A DNA stretch of 17,538 nt from an uncultured Muribaculum sp. (GTDB lineage Bacteria > Bacteroidota > Bacteroidia > Bacteroidales > Muribaculaceae): positions 1 through 17,538 of the forward strand of contig CANPDS010000014.1 of the NCBI GenBank assembly GCA_947573015.1. Direction: 5' to 3'. The notes under the pieces are model-generated. The model was not told the DNA's origin and made no database searches. It saw only the letters and a program-made list of their open reading frames with translations. Positions 7,622 through 15,088 of this stretch are shown in pieces. The number at the start of each line of letters is the position of its first letter. Positions within the stretch are counted from its first letter, which is position 1. The position numbers and the translations under genes are program-made.

Positions 7622-7636
7622 CAGTCGATTTTTACG

Positions 7637-7653
7637 TGGGCGCATTATGCCCA
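7637..7653 (+). promoter_or_regulatory. Small stem-loop in the thrS leader
   Basis: TGGGC (7637-7641) pairs with GCCCA (7649-7653) around a 7-base loop, 18 bases before the thrS ATG. ThrRS represses its own mRNA in E. coli by binding leader stem-loops that mimic tRNA-Thr. Whether this small hairpin does anything similar is speculation, and its loop does not contain a Thr anticodon. Confidence 0.3.
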
Positions 7654-7671
7654 ATTATTAACCATCATAGA

Positions 7672-9609
7672 ATGATTACCATAACATTCCCCGACAAAAG
7701 CACCCGGCAGTATGAGCCCGGCACCACACCGCTCCAGATTGCCGAGAGCATCAGCACACGCCTCGCTCAGGACATTCTCGCCGCTACTGTCAACGGCGCT
7801 GAGTGGGATATATCGCGTCCGATCAATGAAGATGCCGAAATAAAGCTCTTCAAGTGGGACGATGCCGAAGGAAAACACGCTTTCTGGCACTCTTCGGCCC
7901 ACCTCCTCGCCGAAGCCCTGCAGGAACTTTTCCCCGGCGTGAAGTTCGGTATCGGTCCGGCCATTGAAAACGGCTTTTATTATGACATTGATCCGAATGG
8001 CAATACCATCACGGCTGCCGATTTTTCGCGTATCGAGGCCAAGATGATCGAACTTGCACAGAAAAAAGAAGCCATAGTGCGTGCCGACATATCCAAGGAT
8101 GATGCACTGAAGATGTTTGGCGACCGTGGCGAGGAATATAAGTGTGAGCTTATTTCCGAGCTTGAGGATGGTCACATCACCACATATACCCAAGGCGCTT
8201 TCACCGATCTATGTCGTGGTCCTCACCTCCCGTCGACCGCTCCGATCAAGGCTGTAAAGATACTGTCGCTTGCCGGTGCATACTGGCGTGGCGATGAGAA
8301 ACGCAATCAGCTTGTACGCGTCTACGGCATCACCTTCCCCAAGAAGAAGATGCTCGACGAGTATCTCGTGATGCTTGAAGAAGCCAAGAAACGCGATCAT
8401 CGCAAGATAGGCAAAGAGATGGAGCTATTTGCATTCTCTGCCAATGTTGGTGCCGGTCTGCCACTCTGGCTTCCAAAAGGTGCCGCTCTGCGCGACCGTC
8501 TTGAACAATTCCTTCGCAAGATACAGAAACGCTACGGCTATCTTCAGGTAATCACTCCGCACATCGGCAATAAGAACCTATATGTCACTTCAGGTCACTA
8601 TGCGAAATATGGCAAGGATTCATTCCAGCCAATCCATACTCCTGAGGAGGGTGAAGAATACCTGCTCAAACCGATGAACTGCCCTCACCATTGTGAGATC
8701 TACCGCAGCGCTCCACGCTCTTACCGCGATCTGCCTATGCGCCTTGCCGAATTCGGCACTGTCTATCGCTATGAGCAGAGTGGCGAGCTCCATGGCTTGA
8801 CGCGAGTACGTGGCTTCACTCAGGATGACGCACATATTTTCTGTGCTCCCGATCAGATCAAGGATGAGTTCCTTAAGGTTATGGATATCATATTCTACAT
8901 CTTCAAGGCTCTGAAGTTTGACAATTTCGAGGCTCAGATTTCTCTTCGTGATCCCAACAACAAACAGAAATATATCGGCTCTGATGAAAACTGGCATCTC
9001 GCGGAGAACGCCATCATAGAGGCTTGTGCCGAGAAGGGACTAAATGCCCGTACTGAGCTTGGTGAAGCTGCTTTTTATGGCCCGAAGCTCGACTTCATGG
9101 TCAAGGATGCCATCGGTCGTCGTTGGCAGCTCGGTACCATCCAGGTTGACTATAACCTTCCTGAACGTTTCCAGCTTGAGTTTACAGGCTCAGACAATCA
9201 GAAACATCGTCCGGTCATGATCCATCGTGCGCCATTCGGCTCACTGGAGCGCTTCGTGGCCGTGCTGCTTGAGCACACCGCCGGTAAACTTCCACTCTGG
9301 CTCGTGCCTGATCAGTGTGTGGTGCTTCCGATTTCGGAGAAGTTCAACGATTATGCGCGTCGTGTCGCAGCCGAACTCAACGAAGCCGATATCCGTGCCA
9401 TTGTCGATGATCGCAACGAGAAGATCGGCAAGAAGATTCGCGATAACGAGCTCAAACGAGTGCCGTATATGCTCGTCGTTGGCGAGAAAGAAGCACAAAA
9501 TGATGAAGTTTCTGTAAGAAAACAGGGCGAAGGCGATAAAGGTACAATGAAAATCACTACCTTTGCAAAATATTTGACCGATGAGGTCGCCAGCATGATT
9601 AACCAATAA
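7672..9609 (+). CDS. thrS: Threonine-tRNA ligase
   Basis: This enzyme charges tRNA-Thr. From the ATG at 7672 the protein has 645 residues, normal for bacterial ThrRS. An N-terminal TGS domain (ITITFPDKS onward) is followed by the editing domain with His73 and His77 (HSSAH) and the Cys181/His185 pair (CRGPH). The class II catalytic core then shows MNCPHH, motif 2 around RLAEFGTVYRYE and motif 3 around HRAPFGSLERF. The C-terminal anticodon-binding domain starts near PLWLVPDQC. An in-frame ATG at 7591 would add 27 residues that do not belong to the family and overlaps the promoter, so I reject it. The gene leads the thrS-infC-rpmI-rplT translation cluster, with infC only 9 bases downstream. Confidence 0.97.
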   Translation: MITITFPDKSTRQYEPGTTPLQIAESISTRLAQDILAATVNGAEWDISRPINEDAEIKLFKWDDAEGKHAFWHSSAHLLAEALQELFPGVKFGIGPAIENGFYYDIDPNGNTITAADFSRIEAKMIELAQKKEAIVRADISKDDALKMFGDRGEEYKCELISELEDGHITTYTQGAFTDLCRGPHLPSTAPIKAVKILSLAGAYWRGDEKRNQLVRVYGITFPKKKMLDEYLVMLEEAKKRDHRKIGKEMELFAFSANVGAGLPLWLPKGAALRDRLEQFLRKIQKRYGYLQVITPHIGNKNLYVTSGHYAKYGKDSFQPIHTPEEGEEYLLKPMNCPHHCEIYRSAPRSYRDLPMRLAEFGTVYRYEQSGELHGLTRVRGFTQDDAHIFCAPDQIKDEFLKVMDIIFYIFKALKFDNFEAQISLRDPNNKQKYIGSDENWHLAENAIIEACAEKGLNARTELGEAAFYGPKLDFMVKDAIGRRWQLGTIQVDYNLPERFQLEFTGSDNQKHRPVMIHRAPFGSLERFVAVLLEHTAGKLPLWLVPDQCVVLPISEKFNDYARRVAAELNEADIRAIVDDRNEKIGKKIRDNELKRVPYMLVVGEKEAQNDEVSVRKQGEGDKGTMKITTFAKYLTDEVASMINQ

Positions 9610-9618
9610 CCCTACTGA

Positions 9619-10206
9619 ATGGACAACAAACCCTCATATCCGGGTCCGCAGCGAGGAGGCTCACGCCCTCCATTCCGCGGCGCCCCTCGTAAAGAAGAAC
9701 CCTATGCCGTTAACGAGCGCATCCGTGCCCGCGAAGTACGCATTGTCGGCGACAATGTAGAAAATGGCATATATCCCATTCAGCAGGCGTTACGCTTGGC
9801 GCAGGAGCAGGAACTCGATCTTGTGGAGATCTCTCCCAAGGCCGTTCCGCCTGTATGCAAGATACTTGACTATCAGAAATTCCTCTATCAGCAGAAAAAG
9901 CGTCTGAAAGAGCAGAAAGCGAAGTCGACAAAAGTTGTGGTCAAGGAGATCCGTTTCGGACCTCAGACTGATGATCACGACTACAATTTCAAGCTCAAGC
10001 ATGCCCAAGGCTTCCTGAAAGAGGGTGCAAAGGTGAAGGCTTACGTATTCTTCCGTGGTCGCTCTATCCTCTTCAAAGAGCAAGGTGAGGTGCTTTTGCT
10101 TCGTTTCGCCAATGATCTTGAAGAGATCGGTAAGCTTGAACAGATGCCTGTGCTTGAAGGCAAGCGCATGACAATAATGCTCTCTCCGAAAAAGGCTGCC
10201 AAATAA
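9619..10206 (+). CDS. infC: Translation initiation factor IF-3
   Basis: IF-3 binds the 30S subunit, prevents premature 50S joining and checks the start codon and initiator tRNA. The 195-residue product shows the N-domain (VNERIRAREVRIVGDN through VPPVCKILDY), a basic helical linker (KFLYQQKKRLKEQKAK) and the C-domain (VKEIRFGPQTDDHDYNFK through MTIMLSPKK). The first 28 or so residues are rich in Pro, Gly and Arg and precede the usual YxVNERI start, making the protein longer at the N-terminus than the roughly 170-180 residues of many homologues. No later start fits, because the next ATG is deep in the protein. The start is a normal ATG, not the rare AUU used for autoregulation in E. coli. It is closely coupled to thrS. 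Confidence 0.96.
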   Translation: MDNKPSYPGPQRGGSRPPFRGAPRKEEPYAVNERIRAREVRIVGDNVENGIYPIQQALRLAQEQELDLVEISPKAVPPVCKILDYQKFLYQQKKRLKEQKAKSTKVVVKEIRFGPQTDDHDYNFKLKHAQGFLKEGAKVKAYVFFRGRSILFKEQGEVLLLRFANDLEEIGKLEQMPVLEGKRMTIMLSPKKAAK

Positions 10207-10284
10207 GTCTTTTAATTAAAACAAACCGGCGTATTGCTCTTCTGAGCGGCGTCAAATCTATAAATTCTATAATTAACGAACAAA

Positions 10285-10479
10285 ATGCCTAAGATTAAGA
10301 CTAATTCCGGTGCCAAAAAGAGGTTCGCCCTTACCGGATCAGGAAAGATCAAGAGAAAGCACGCTTTCAAGAGCCACATTCTCACCAAGAAGACCAAAAA
10401 GCAGAAACGCAACCTTACACACAGCGGCCTGATCGCTACTGTTGACCAGAAGGAAGTGCGCAAGCTTCTCGCTCTCTAA
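10285..10479 (+). CDS. rpmI: Large ribosomal subunit protein bL35
   Basis: This is a 64-residue, very basic protein starting MPKIKTNSGAKKRFALTGSGKIKRKHA, the standard bL35 N-terminus. The length matches the family. It lies between infC and rplT, the conserved order in most bacteria. The 78-base spacer after infC contains a short GCTC/GAGC hairpin (10236-10247) but no consensus promoter, so it is probably read from the thrS promoter. Confidence 0.97.
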   Translation: MPKIKTNSGAKKRFALTGSGKIKRKHAFKSHILTKKTKKQKRNLTHSGLIATVDQKEVRKLLAL

Positions 10480-10505
10480 TCAATCGTAAAGCAGTCCCGT
10501 TTTCT

Positions 10506-10615
10506 CCTGTTCCGTCAGGTTTAATTCGTGATTCCGAAGCCGGGCGTATCCCGCTTCAAACAACAACCATTCATTAACCGAATGTTCAGCCCAAAGAGCT
10601 TTAGCCGCTGACATT
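10506..10615 (+). promoter_or_regulatory. Structured rpmI-rplT spacer, candidate L20 leader
   Basis: The 152-base spacer holds three predicted hairpins. They are CCTG/CAGG at 10506-10519; GAAG-CGGG/CCCG-CTTC with one bulged C at 10536-10557; and a 9-bp stem with one bulge, AATGTTCAGC (10581-10590) with GCTGACATT (10607-10615), ending 16 bases before the rplT ATG. L20 is known to repress its own operon in E. coli and B. subtilis by binding mRNA that mimics its 23S rRNA site. A similar role here is inference. No promoter consensus is visible in the spacer. Confidence 0.4.
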
Positions 10616-10631
10616 CAAAAACATCAAAACA

Positions 10632-10982
10632 ATGCCAAGATCAGTAAACCATGTTGCTTCCCGAGCACGTCGTAAGAAAATCCTGAAACTCACCCGTGGC
10701 TATTTCGGTTGCCGCAAAAATGTGTGGACCGTAGCTAAAAACACTTGGGAAAAGGGTCTTACCTACGCTTACCGCGACCGCAAGGATAAGAAGCGCAATT
10801 TCCGCGCTCTGTGGATTCAGCGTATCAACGCTGCCGCCCGCGAGGAGAATCTGTCTTACTCCAAGCTCATGGGTCTCATCCACAAGTCGGGCATAGAAAT
10901 GAACCGTAAGGTGCTCGCCGATCTCGCCCTCAACAATCCCGCAGCTTTCAAGGCTGTTGTTGAGAAGGTGAAGAACGCCTAA
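10632..10982 (+). CDS. rplT: Large ribosomal subunit protein bL20
   Basis: The 116-residue basic protein starts MPRSVNHVASRARRKKILK and contains the conserved GYFGCRKNVW and YRDRKDKKRNFRALWIQRINAA segments of bL20. It is an assembly protein that binds 23S rRNA directly and is needed early in 50S assembly. The length is typical. It ends the translation cluster and is followed by a terminator 20 bases after the stop. The long structured spacer before it suggests separate control of L20 output. Confidence 0.98.
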   Translation: MPRSVNHVASRARRKKILKLTRGYFGCRKNVWTVAKNTWEKGLTYAYRDRKDKKRNFRALWIQRINAAAREENLSYSKLMGLIHKSGIEMNRKVLADLALNNPAAFKAVVEKVKNA

Positions 10983-11002
10983 CCGATTCAAATTCCCCAT
11001 TC

Positions 11003-11058
11003 TACCGGGCCGTCTGCTAACGTGCTGTCATGCCGTGGCCGACAGCCCGGTATCTTTT
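11003..11058 (+). terminator. Terminator of the thrS-infC-rpmI-rplT cluster
   Basis: TACCGGGC (11003-11010) pairs perfectly with GCCCGGTA (11045-11052), followed by TCTTTTTGG. The 34-base interior can fold further (CTGTC with GACAG at the distal side). The long loop is unusual, but the GC-rich base and T tract support termination. Confidence 0.75.
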
Positions 11059-11122
11059 TGGATTTATCTATGGGATCAAAGTGGCCATGATCTCTACAAT
11101 GTATAAAATCTGTTAATGAGTG

Positions 11123-11200
11123 GCGATGATGTTTCTGACGATGTGAACGAATGTTAATCAGAGCGAAGAATGCGCTTTGACGATTCCTCCCCATCATCGC
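11123..11200. repeat. Spaced 9-bp inverted repeat upstream of the acyl-CoA ligase gene
   Basis: GCGATGATG (11123-11131) recurs as its exact complement CATCATCGC (11192-11200), 60 bases apart. The right arm ends 8 bases before the -7 element of the ligase promoter. It could be a two-site operator, or a chance match. Confidence 0.3.
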
Positions 11201-11208
11201 TTTCTTGT

Positions 11209-11216
11209 TAAATTTG
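11209..11216 (+). promoter_or_regulatory. Acyl-CoA ligase promoter, -7 element
   Basis: TAAATTTG matches TAnnTTTG exactly. No TTG is present at 19-21 bp upstream. Transcription would start near 11222, 19 bases before the ATG at 11241. The in-frame ATG at 11205 lies upstream of this element and so would not be in the transcript. Confidence 0.6.
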
Positions 11217-11240
11217 CAGAATAACCAACTATCAACAAGT

Positions 11241-13049
11241 ATGCCTAACATACTAACTGGACTGATTAGCCGACAGGCTCATAAATATGGAGAGCGGGCA
11301 GCGCTTAGCTTTAAGGATGCGGCAACACATCCTTGGAAAGATATATCATGGCGAGAATTTGCCGAGATGACCGATTGCTCCGCTTTCGCTTTGGCCTCTT
11401 TGGGTGTGAAGCCCGGAGATAAGGTCGGATTGTTTTCAGCCAATCGTCCCGGTGTACTGGTTATTGATTTCGCGTCATATGCCAATCGGGCCATACCGGT
11501 CTCAATATACTCGACCAGTTCGCAGGAACAGGTGGAATACATAGTGAACGATGCCGGTATCGAGGTGTTGTTCACCGGAAATCAGGAACATTATGAGATA
11601 GCCCGCAAGGCTATGGATCGTTGTCCCTCGTTGAGGCATGTGGTAGCTTTCGAATTGGCCCAGCGTCAACCGGACGATCATGCTACACTTACATTTGATT
11701 CGTTTCTTGCGATAGGCAGGAATGCCACTCCGGAATGCCGGGAACTTGTGCAGACACGTATCGATGAGGCTTCTCCGGAGGATATAGCCACATTGATCTA
11801 TACTTCAGGCACCACCGGTGAGCCTAAAGGCGCGATGTTGCCTCATAGCTGCTTCAATGCCACACTTCCTATACATCGGGAAAGGCTCACATCGCTGTCG
11901 GATGCCGACACATCCCTATGTTTCCTTCCGCTCAGCCATATATTTGAGAAGGGCTGGACATATGTGTGTCTTTATCTCGGCATAAAGGTATATGTCAATC
12001 TTGATCCGCGGGATGTGCAGAATTCTATCCGTGAGACTACTCCTACATGTATGTGCTCGGTACCGCGTTTCTGGGAGAAAGTGTATGCCGCAGTGCAGGC
12101 CAAAATAAGCCGTATGAACGCATTCCAGAAGGTGATGGTGCGTCGAGCCCTCACCGTAGGACGTCGCCGCAATATAGATTATGTGCGTCTCGGACGAAAA
12201 GTGCCGCCATTGTTGGAACTGGAGTATAAATTCTTCGATGCGAGAGTATTTACGCCGTTGCGTAAGGTGATAGGCATAAACAATGGAAATATATTTCCCA
12301 CTGCCGGAGCACCGATGAGCGATAATATATGTGAATTCCTGCATTCATGCGGCATTAACATCATGGTAGGCTATGGACTGTCGGAAACCACTGCCACGGT
12401 AACATGTTTTCCCGCGATAGGATATGAGATTGGCTCTGTCGGCACTCCGATACCTGGCGTTCAGGTAAAGATTGGCGAAAATGACGAGGTACTTGTTAAC
12501 GGACCGACTATCATGACCGGTTATTATAATAAGCCGGATGCCACGGCCGATGCATTTACTCCCGACGGTTGGTTCCGTACCGGAGATGCCGGTAGGATCG
12601 ATAATACCGGAGCTTTGATACTTACCGACCGTATCAAGGATCTTTTCAAGACTTCTAATGGTAAATATATAGCTCCCCAGGCTATTGAAAGCCGTCTTGG
12701 CGAAGATAAGTATATAGAGCAGGTTGCCGTGATTGGCGACCGCCGTAAATATGTCACGGCTATAATAGTACCTGCACTCGATGCATTGCGCGAATATGCC
12801 GAGAAGAAGAAGATCAGCTATAAATCAATGGCCGATCTTGTGGCTAATTCCGATATAAACCGCATGATACAGGAGCGCATAGAAAAGCTTGAGAAAGGAT
12901 TTGCCAATTACGAGAAGATCAAGCGTTTTACCCTGCTTCCAAAGGAGTTTACAATGGAAGGCGGTGAGCTTACAAATACTCTTAAAATCAAGCGACCTGT
13001 AATAAATACAAAGTATGCCGACCTCATTGAGGCGATGTATGCTCAATAA
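11241..13049 (+). CDS. fadD: Long-chain fatty acid-CoA ligase (AMP-forming)
   Basis: This enzyme activates fatty acids with ATP and coenzyme A at the inner face of the membrane, for lipid synthesis or breakdown. From the ATG at 11241 the product has 602 residues, in the range of the bacterial long-chain acyl-CoA synthetase branch. Visible motifs are the AMP/P-loop signature YTSGTTGEPKG (187-197), GYGLSETT (377-384), WFRTGDAG (444-451) and the region KTSNGKYIAPQAIE with the hinge and near-C-terminal residues. An earlier in-frame ATG (11205) would add 12 residues but overlaps the promoter. The gene has its own promoter and stands 20 bases before prfB, so prfB and argB are probably cotranscribed. 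The exact chain length used cannot be read from the sequence; the symbol is by family. Confidence 0.9.
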   Translation: MPNILTGLISRQAHKYGERAALSFKDAATHPWKDISWREFAEMTDCSAFALASLGVKPGDKVGLFSANRPGVLVIDFASYANRAIPVSIYSTSSQEQVEYIVNDAGIEVLFTGNQEHYEIARKAMDRCPSLRHVVAFELAQRQPDDHATLTFDSFLAIGRNATPECRELVQTRIDEASPEDIATLIYTSGTTGEPKGAMLPHSCFNATLPIHRERLTSLSDADTSLCFLPLSHIFEKGWTYVCLYLGIKVYVNLDPRDVQNSIRETTPTCMCSVPRFWEKVYAAVQAKISRMNAFQKVMVRRALTVGRRRNIDYVRLGRKVPPLLELEYKFFDARVFTPLRKVIGINNGNIFPTAGAPMSDNICEFLHSCGINIMVGYGLSETTATVTCFPAIGYEIGSVGTPIPGVQVKIGENDEVLVNGPTIMTGYYNKPDATADAFTPDGWFRTGDAGRIDNTGALILTDRIKDLFKTSNGKYIAPQAIESRLGEDKYIEQVAVIGDRRKYVTAIIVPALDALREYAEKKKISYKSMADLVANSDINRMIQERIEKLEKGFANYEKIKRFTLLPKEFTMEGGELTNTLKIKRPVINTKYADLIEAMYAQ

Positions 13050-13069
13050 TCATCTACACATTCCCCTGC

Positions 13070-14185
13070 ATGATAACCTACGACCAACTGAAACAGGCTG
13101 TTGAGCGCAAGGATGCGCTCCGCCGCTATCTCGACATCGATTCAAAACGCATCGAAGTAGAAGAAGAGGAACTGCGCACCCACGTACCTGACTTCTGGGA
13201 ACATCAGAAAGAAGCGCAGGCACAGATGAAGAAAGTAAAGCAGCTTCATCAGTGGATTGACTCCTACGATGAGGTGGCGAAAGCTGTCGACGAGTTGCAG
13301 CTTGCATGGGATTTCTTGAAAGAAGGGCTTGTCGAAGAGCAGGAACTCGATGCGATGTATGCCGACCTCATGGTCAAGATCGAGGATATGGAGCTGCGTA
13401 ATATGCTACGTTCTGAGGAGGATTCGCTTGGAGCTGTGCTCAAGATCAATTCGGGTGCGGGTGGTACTGAGAGTCAGGACTGGGCATCCATGCTCATGCG
13501 TATGTATCTGCGCTACTGTGAGTCGCATGGGTATAAGACTGCGATCTCCAATATTCTCGAAGGTGAGGAAGCCGGAATAAAGTCGGTTACGATCGAGGTA
13601 GACGGTCCGATGGCATATGGTTACCTTAAGAGTGAGAATGGTGTGCATCGTCTTGTACGTGTGTCGCCCTACAATGCCCAAGGTAAGCGAATGACCTCTT
13701 TTGCCTCTGTATTCGTCACTCCGCTTGTGGACGATACTATTGAAGTGCATGTCGATCCCGCACTGTTGAGCTGGGATACTTTCCGTTCGGGAGGTGCCGG
13801 CGGACAGAACGTCAATAAGGTGGAGTCGGGTGTGCGTCTGCGCTATCAGTTCACTGATCCGTATACCGGCGAAAAAGAGGAGATTCTCATCGAGAATACA
13901 GAAACACGCGATCAGCCTAAGAATAAGGAAAATGCCATGAGGCAACTCCGTTCGATACTGTATGACAAAGAACTCCAGCATCGTCTGGCCGAGCAGCGCA
14001 AGGTCGAGGACAGCAAGATGAAGATCGAGTGGGGATCGCAGATACGCTCATATGTATTCGACGACCGTCGTGTCAAGGATCACCGTACCGGTTGGCAGAC
14101 CTCTGATGTCAATGCCGTGATGGATGGCGATCTTGATCCGTTCATCAAGGCTTATCTTATGGAGTATGCCCAGCAGGGTGAATAA
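13070..14185 (+). CDS. prfB: Peptide chain release factor 2
   Basis: RF2 reads stop codons UGA and UAA and triggers peptide release. The 371-residue protein has the GGQ catalytic motif at 244-246 (SGGAGGQNVNKVES). The stop-codon recognition tripeptide, SPF in E. coli, reads SPY here (199-201). The C-terminal IEWGSQIRSYVFDDRRVKDHRT segment is typical of RF2. Many bacteria control prfB by a +1 frameshift at CUU UGA C near codon 25. Here the equivalent site is TAT CTC GAC (codons 20-22), and the frame is continuous with no internal UGA, so that autoregulation is absent. The gene sits between the acyl-CoA ligase (20 bases before) and argB (11 bases after). The start ATG at 13070 gives a normal N-terminus. 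Confidence 0.96.
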   Translation: MITYDQLKQAVERKDALRRYLDIDSKRIEVEEEELRTHVPDFWEHQKEAQAQMKKVKQLHQWIDSYDEVAKAVDELQLAWDFLKEGLVEEQELDAMYADLMVKIEDMELRNMLRSEEDSLGAVLKINSGAGGTESQDWASMLMRMYLRYCESHGYKTAISNILEGEEAGIKSVTIEVDGPMAYGYLKSENGVHRLVRVSPYNAQGKRMTSFASVFVTPLVDDTIEVHVDPALLSWDTFRSGGAGGQNVNKVESGVRLRYQFTDPYTGEKEEILIENTETRDQPKNKENAMRQLRSILYDKELQHRLAEQRKVEDSKMKIEWGSQIRSYVFDDRRVKDHRTGWQTSDVNAVMDGDLDPFIKAYLMEYAQQGE

Positions 14186-14196
14186 AACCGGACAGA

Positions 14197-14982
14197 ATGA
14201 GCAAGGATATCATAACCATAGTAAAAGTAGGTGGTAAAATTGTTGAGGAGCCGGCAACTCTTGAGCGTCTGTTGCATGATTTCTCGGCGATTGAAGGATT
14301 CAAGGTACTCGTGCACGGAGGTGGGCGTTCGGCGACAAAGATAGCTTCCGAACTTGGCATCGCCACTACGATGATCGACGGTCGAAGAATCACTGACGAC
14401 GATATGTTGCGCGTGGTAACTATGGTATATGGCGGTTTGGTCAACAAGAATATTGTCGCTGGATTGCAGGGACTCGGGGTTGATGCTTTGGGTATGACCG
14501 GTGCCGATATGGATATCATCCGTTCGCATCGTCGCGGAGTCACCTCCGCCGGTGTCGATTATGGATGGGTCGGCGATGTTGATAATGTGAATGGTGAGGC
14601 TTTGGCCACGCTCGTGCGTGCGGGTGTGGTACCTGTAGTGGCTCCTCTCACGCATGACGGAGCCGGACATCTGCTCAACACCAATGCCGACACAATGGCT
14701 CAATCGGTAGCCACAGGCCTTACGCCTTGGTTTGGTGTACGTCTTGTGTTCTGTTTTGAAAAGCCGGGGGTTCTTCGCGATGAAAATGATGACAGCTCTG
14801 TGATAACAGCCATTGATCCCGAAATTTTCACCACACTTAAGGAGCAGGGAATTGTAAGCGGAGGGATGCTCCCAAAGCTTGCCAATGCTTTTGATGCTCT
14901 GCGTGGAGGTGTGGAGGAGGTTGTGATCACTTCAGCATCGGCGCTTGACGACCTGTCTGGCGGCACACATCTGACGTTATGA
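14197..14982 (+). CDS. argB: Acetylglutamate kinase (possibly acting on N-succinylglutamate)
   Basis: This is the second step of arginine synthesis: phosphorylation of N-acylglutamate. The 261-residue length is close to the 258 of E. coli ArgB. Amino acid kinase family landmarks are VKVGGKIVEE at the N-terminus, VLVHGGGRSAT, the GMTGADMDII segment, the substrate-loop NTNADTMAQ and the nucleotide-site stretch SGGMLPKLANA. Some Bacteroidales such as Bacteroides fragilis are known to run the pathway with succinylated rather than acetylated intermediates, so the acyl group is open here. No other arginine gene is nearby. It follows prfB by 11 bases, which suggests cotranscription without an obvious functional link. 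Confidence 0.93.
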   Translation: MSKDIITIVKVGGKIVEEPATLERLLHDFSAIEGFKVLVHGGGRSATKIASELGIATTMIDGRRITDDDMLRVVTMVYGGLVNKNIVAGLQGLGVDALGMTGADMDIIRSHRRGVTSAGVDYGWVGDVDNVNGEALATLVRAGVVPVVAPLTHDGAGHLLNTNADTMAQSVATGLTPWFGVRLVFCFEKPGVLRDENDDSSVITAIDPEIFTTLKEQGIVSGGMLPKLANAFDALRGGVEEVVITSASALDDLSGGTHLTL

Positions 14983-15001
14983 AAAATGCCATTCGTGCGC
15001 G

Positions 15002-15020
15002 GATTTTCTGATTGAAAATC
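15002..15020. promoter_or_regulatory. Hairpin GATTTTC/GAAAATC before the pyrG promoter core
   Basis: A perfect 7-bp inverted repeat (15002-15008 and 15014-15020) with a 5-base loop ends two bases before the -7 element of pyrG, in the spacer region of the promoter. It could be an operator, or a weak terminator for the upstream argB transcript. Confidence 0.4.
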
Positions 15021-15022
15021 AT

Positions 15023-15030
15023 TACCTTTG
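15023..15030 (+). promoter_or_regulatory. pyrG promoter, -7 element
   Basis: TACCTTTG matches TAnnTTTG exactly and is followed by C, as in other sites of this type here. No TTG stands at the right distance upstream. Predicted transcription starts near 15036, in the left arm of the next hairpin, leaving a leader of about 50 bases. Confidence 0.6.
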
Positions 15031-15033
15031 CAG

Positions 15034-15088
15034 ACGTTAAAAAAAATAACGTAGGCCGTTTCATGCCAGTGTATATCGGTATGAAATG
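15034..15088 (+). promoter_or_regulatory. pyrG leader with two stem-loops reaching the start codon
   Basis: The first hairpin is ACGTTA (15034-15039) and TAACGT (15047-15052) around seven A residues, essentially at the predicted mRNA 5' end. The second is TTTCATGCC (15059-15067) with GGTATGAAA (15078-15086), 9 bp with one G-T pair and a 10-base loop. It ends on the first base of the pyrG ATG, so folding would cover the ribosome-binding region. An out-of-frame ATG at 15081 opens a 16-codon reading frame ending at TGA 15129-15131. Confidence 0.4.

Noticed and set aside
7591..7671. N-terminal extension of ThrRS from an upstream ATG
   Set aside because: The 27 added residues precede the normal TGS start, and the ATG overlaps the predicted -33 element, upstream of the likely transcription start.
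7645..8193. Minus-strand 182-codon frame over the thrS start
   Set aside because: It is antisense to the conserved TGS and editing domains, has no recognisable domain and no promoter of its own.
11205..11240. Earlier ATG for the acyl-CoA ligase
   Set aside because: It lies upstream of and across the -7 element TAAATTTG, so it should not be in the mRNA. The family N-terminus begins at MPNILTG.
13127..13135. Programmed frameshift in prfB
   Set aside because: The codons are TAT CTC GAC in a single open frame. No in-frame UGA or slippery CUU is present.
13406..13981. Minus-strand 191-codon frame over prfB
   Set aside because: It is antisense to the GGQ region of RF2, with no domain signal; treated as a shadow.
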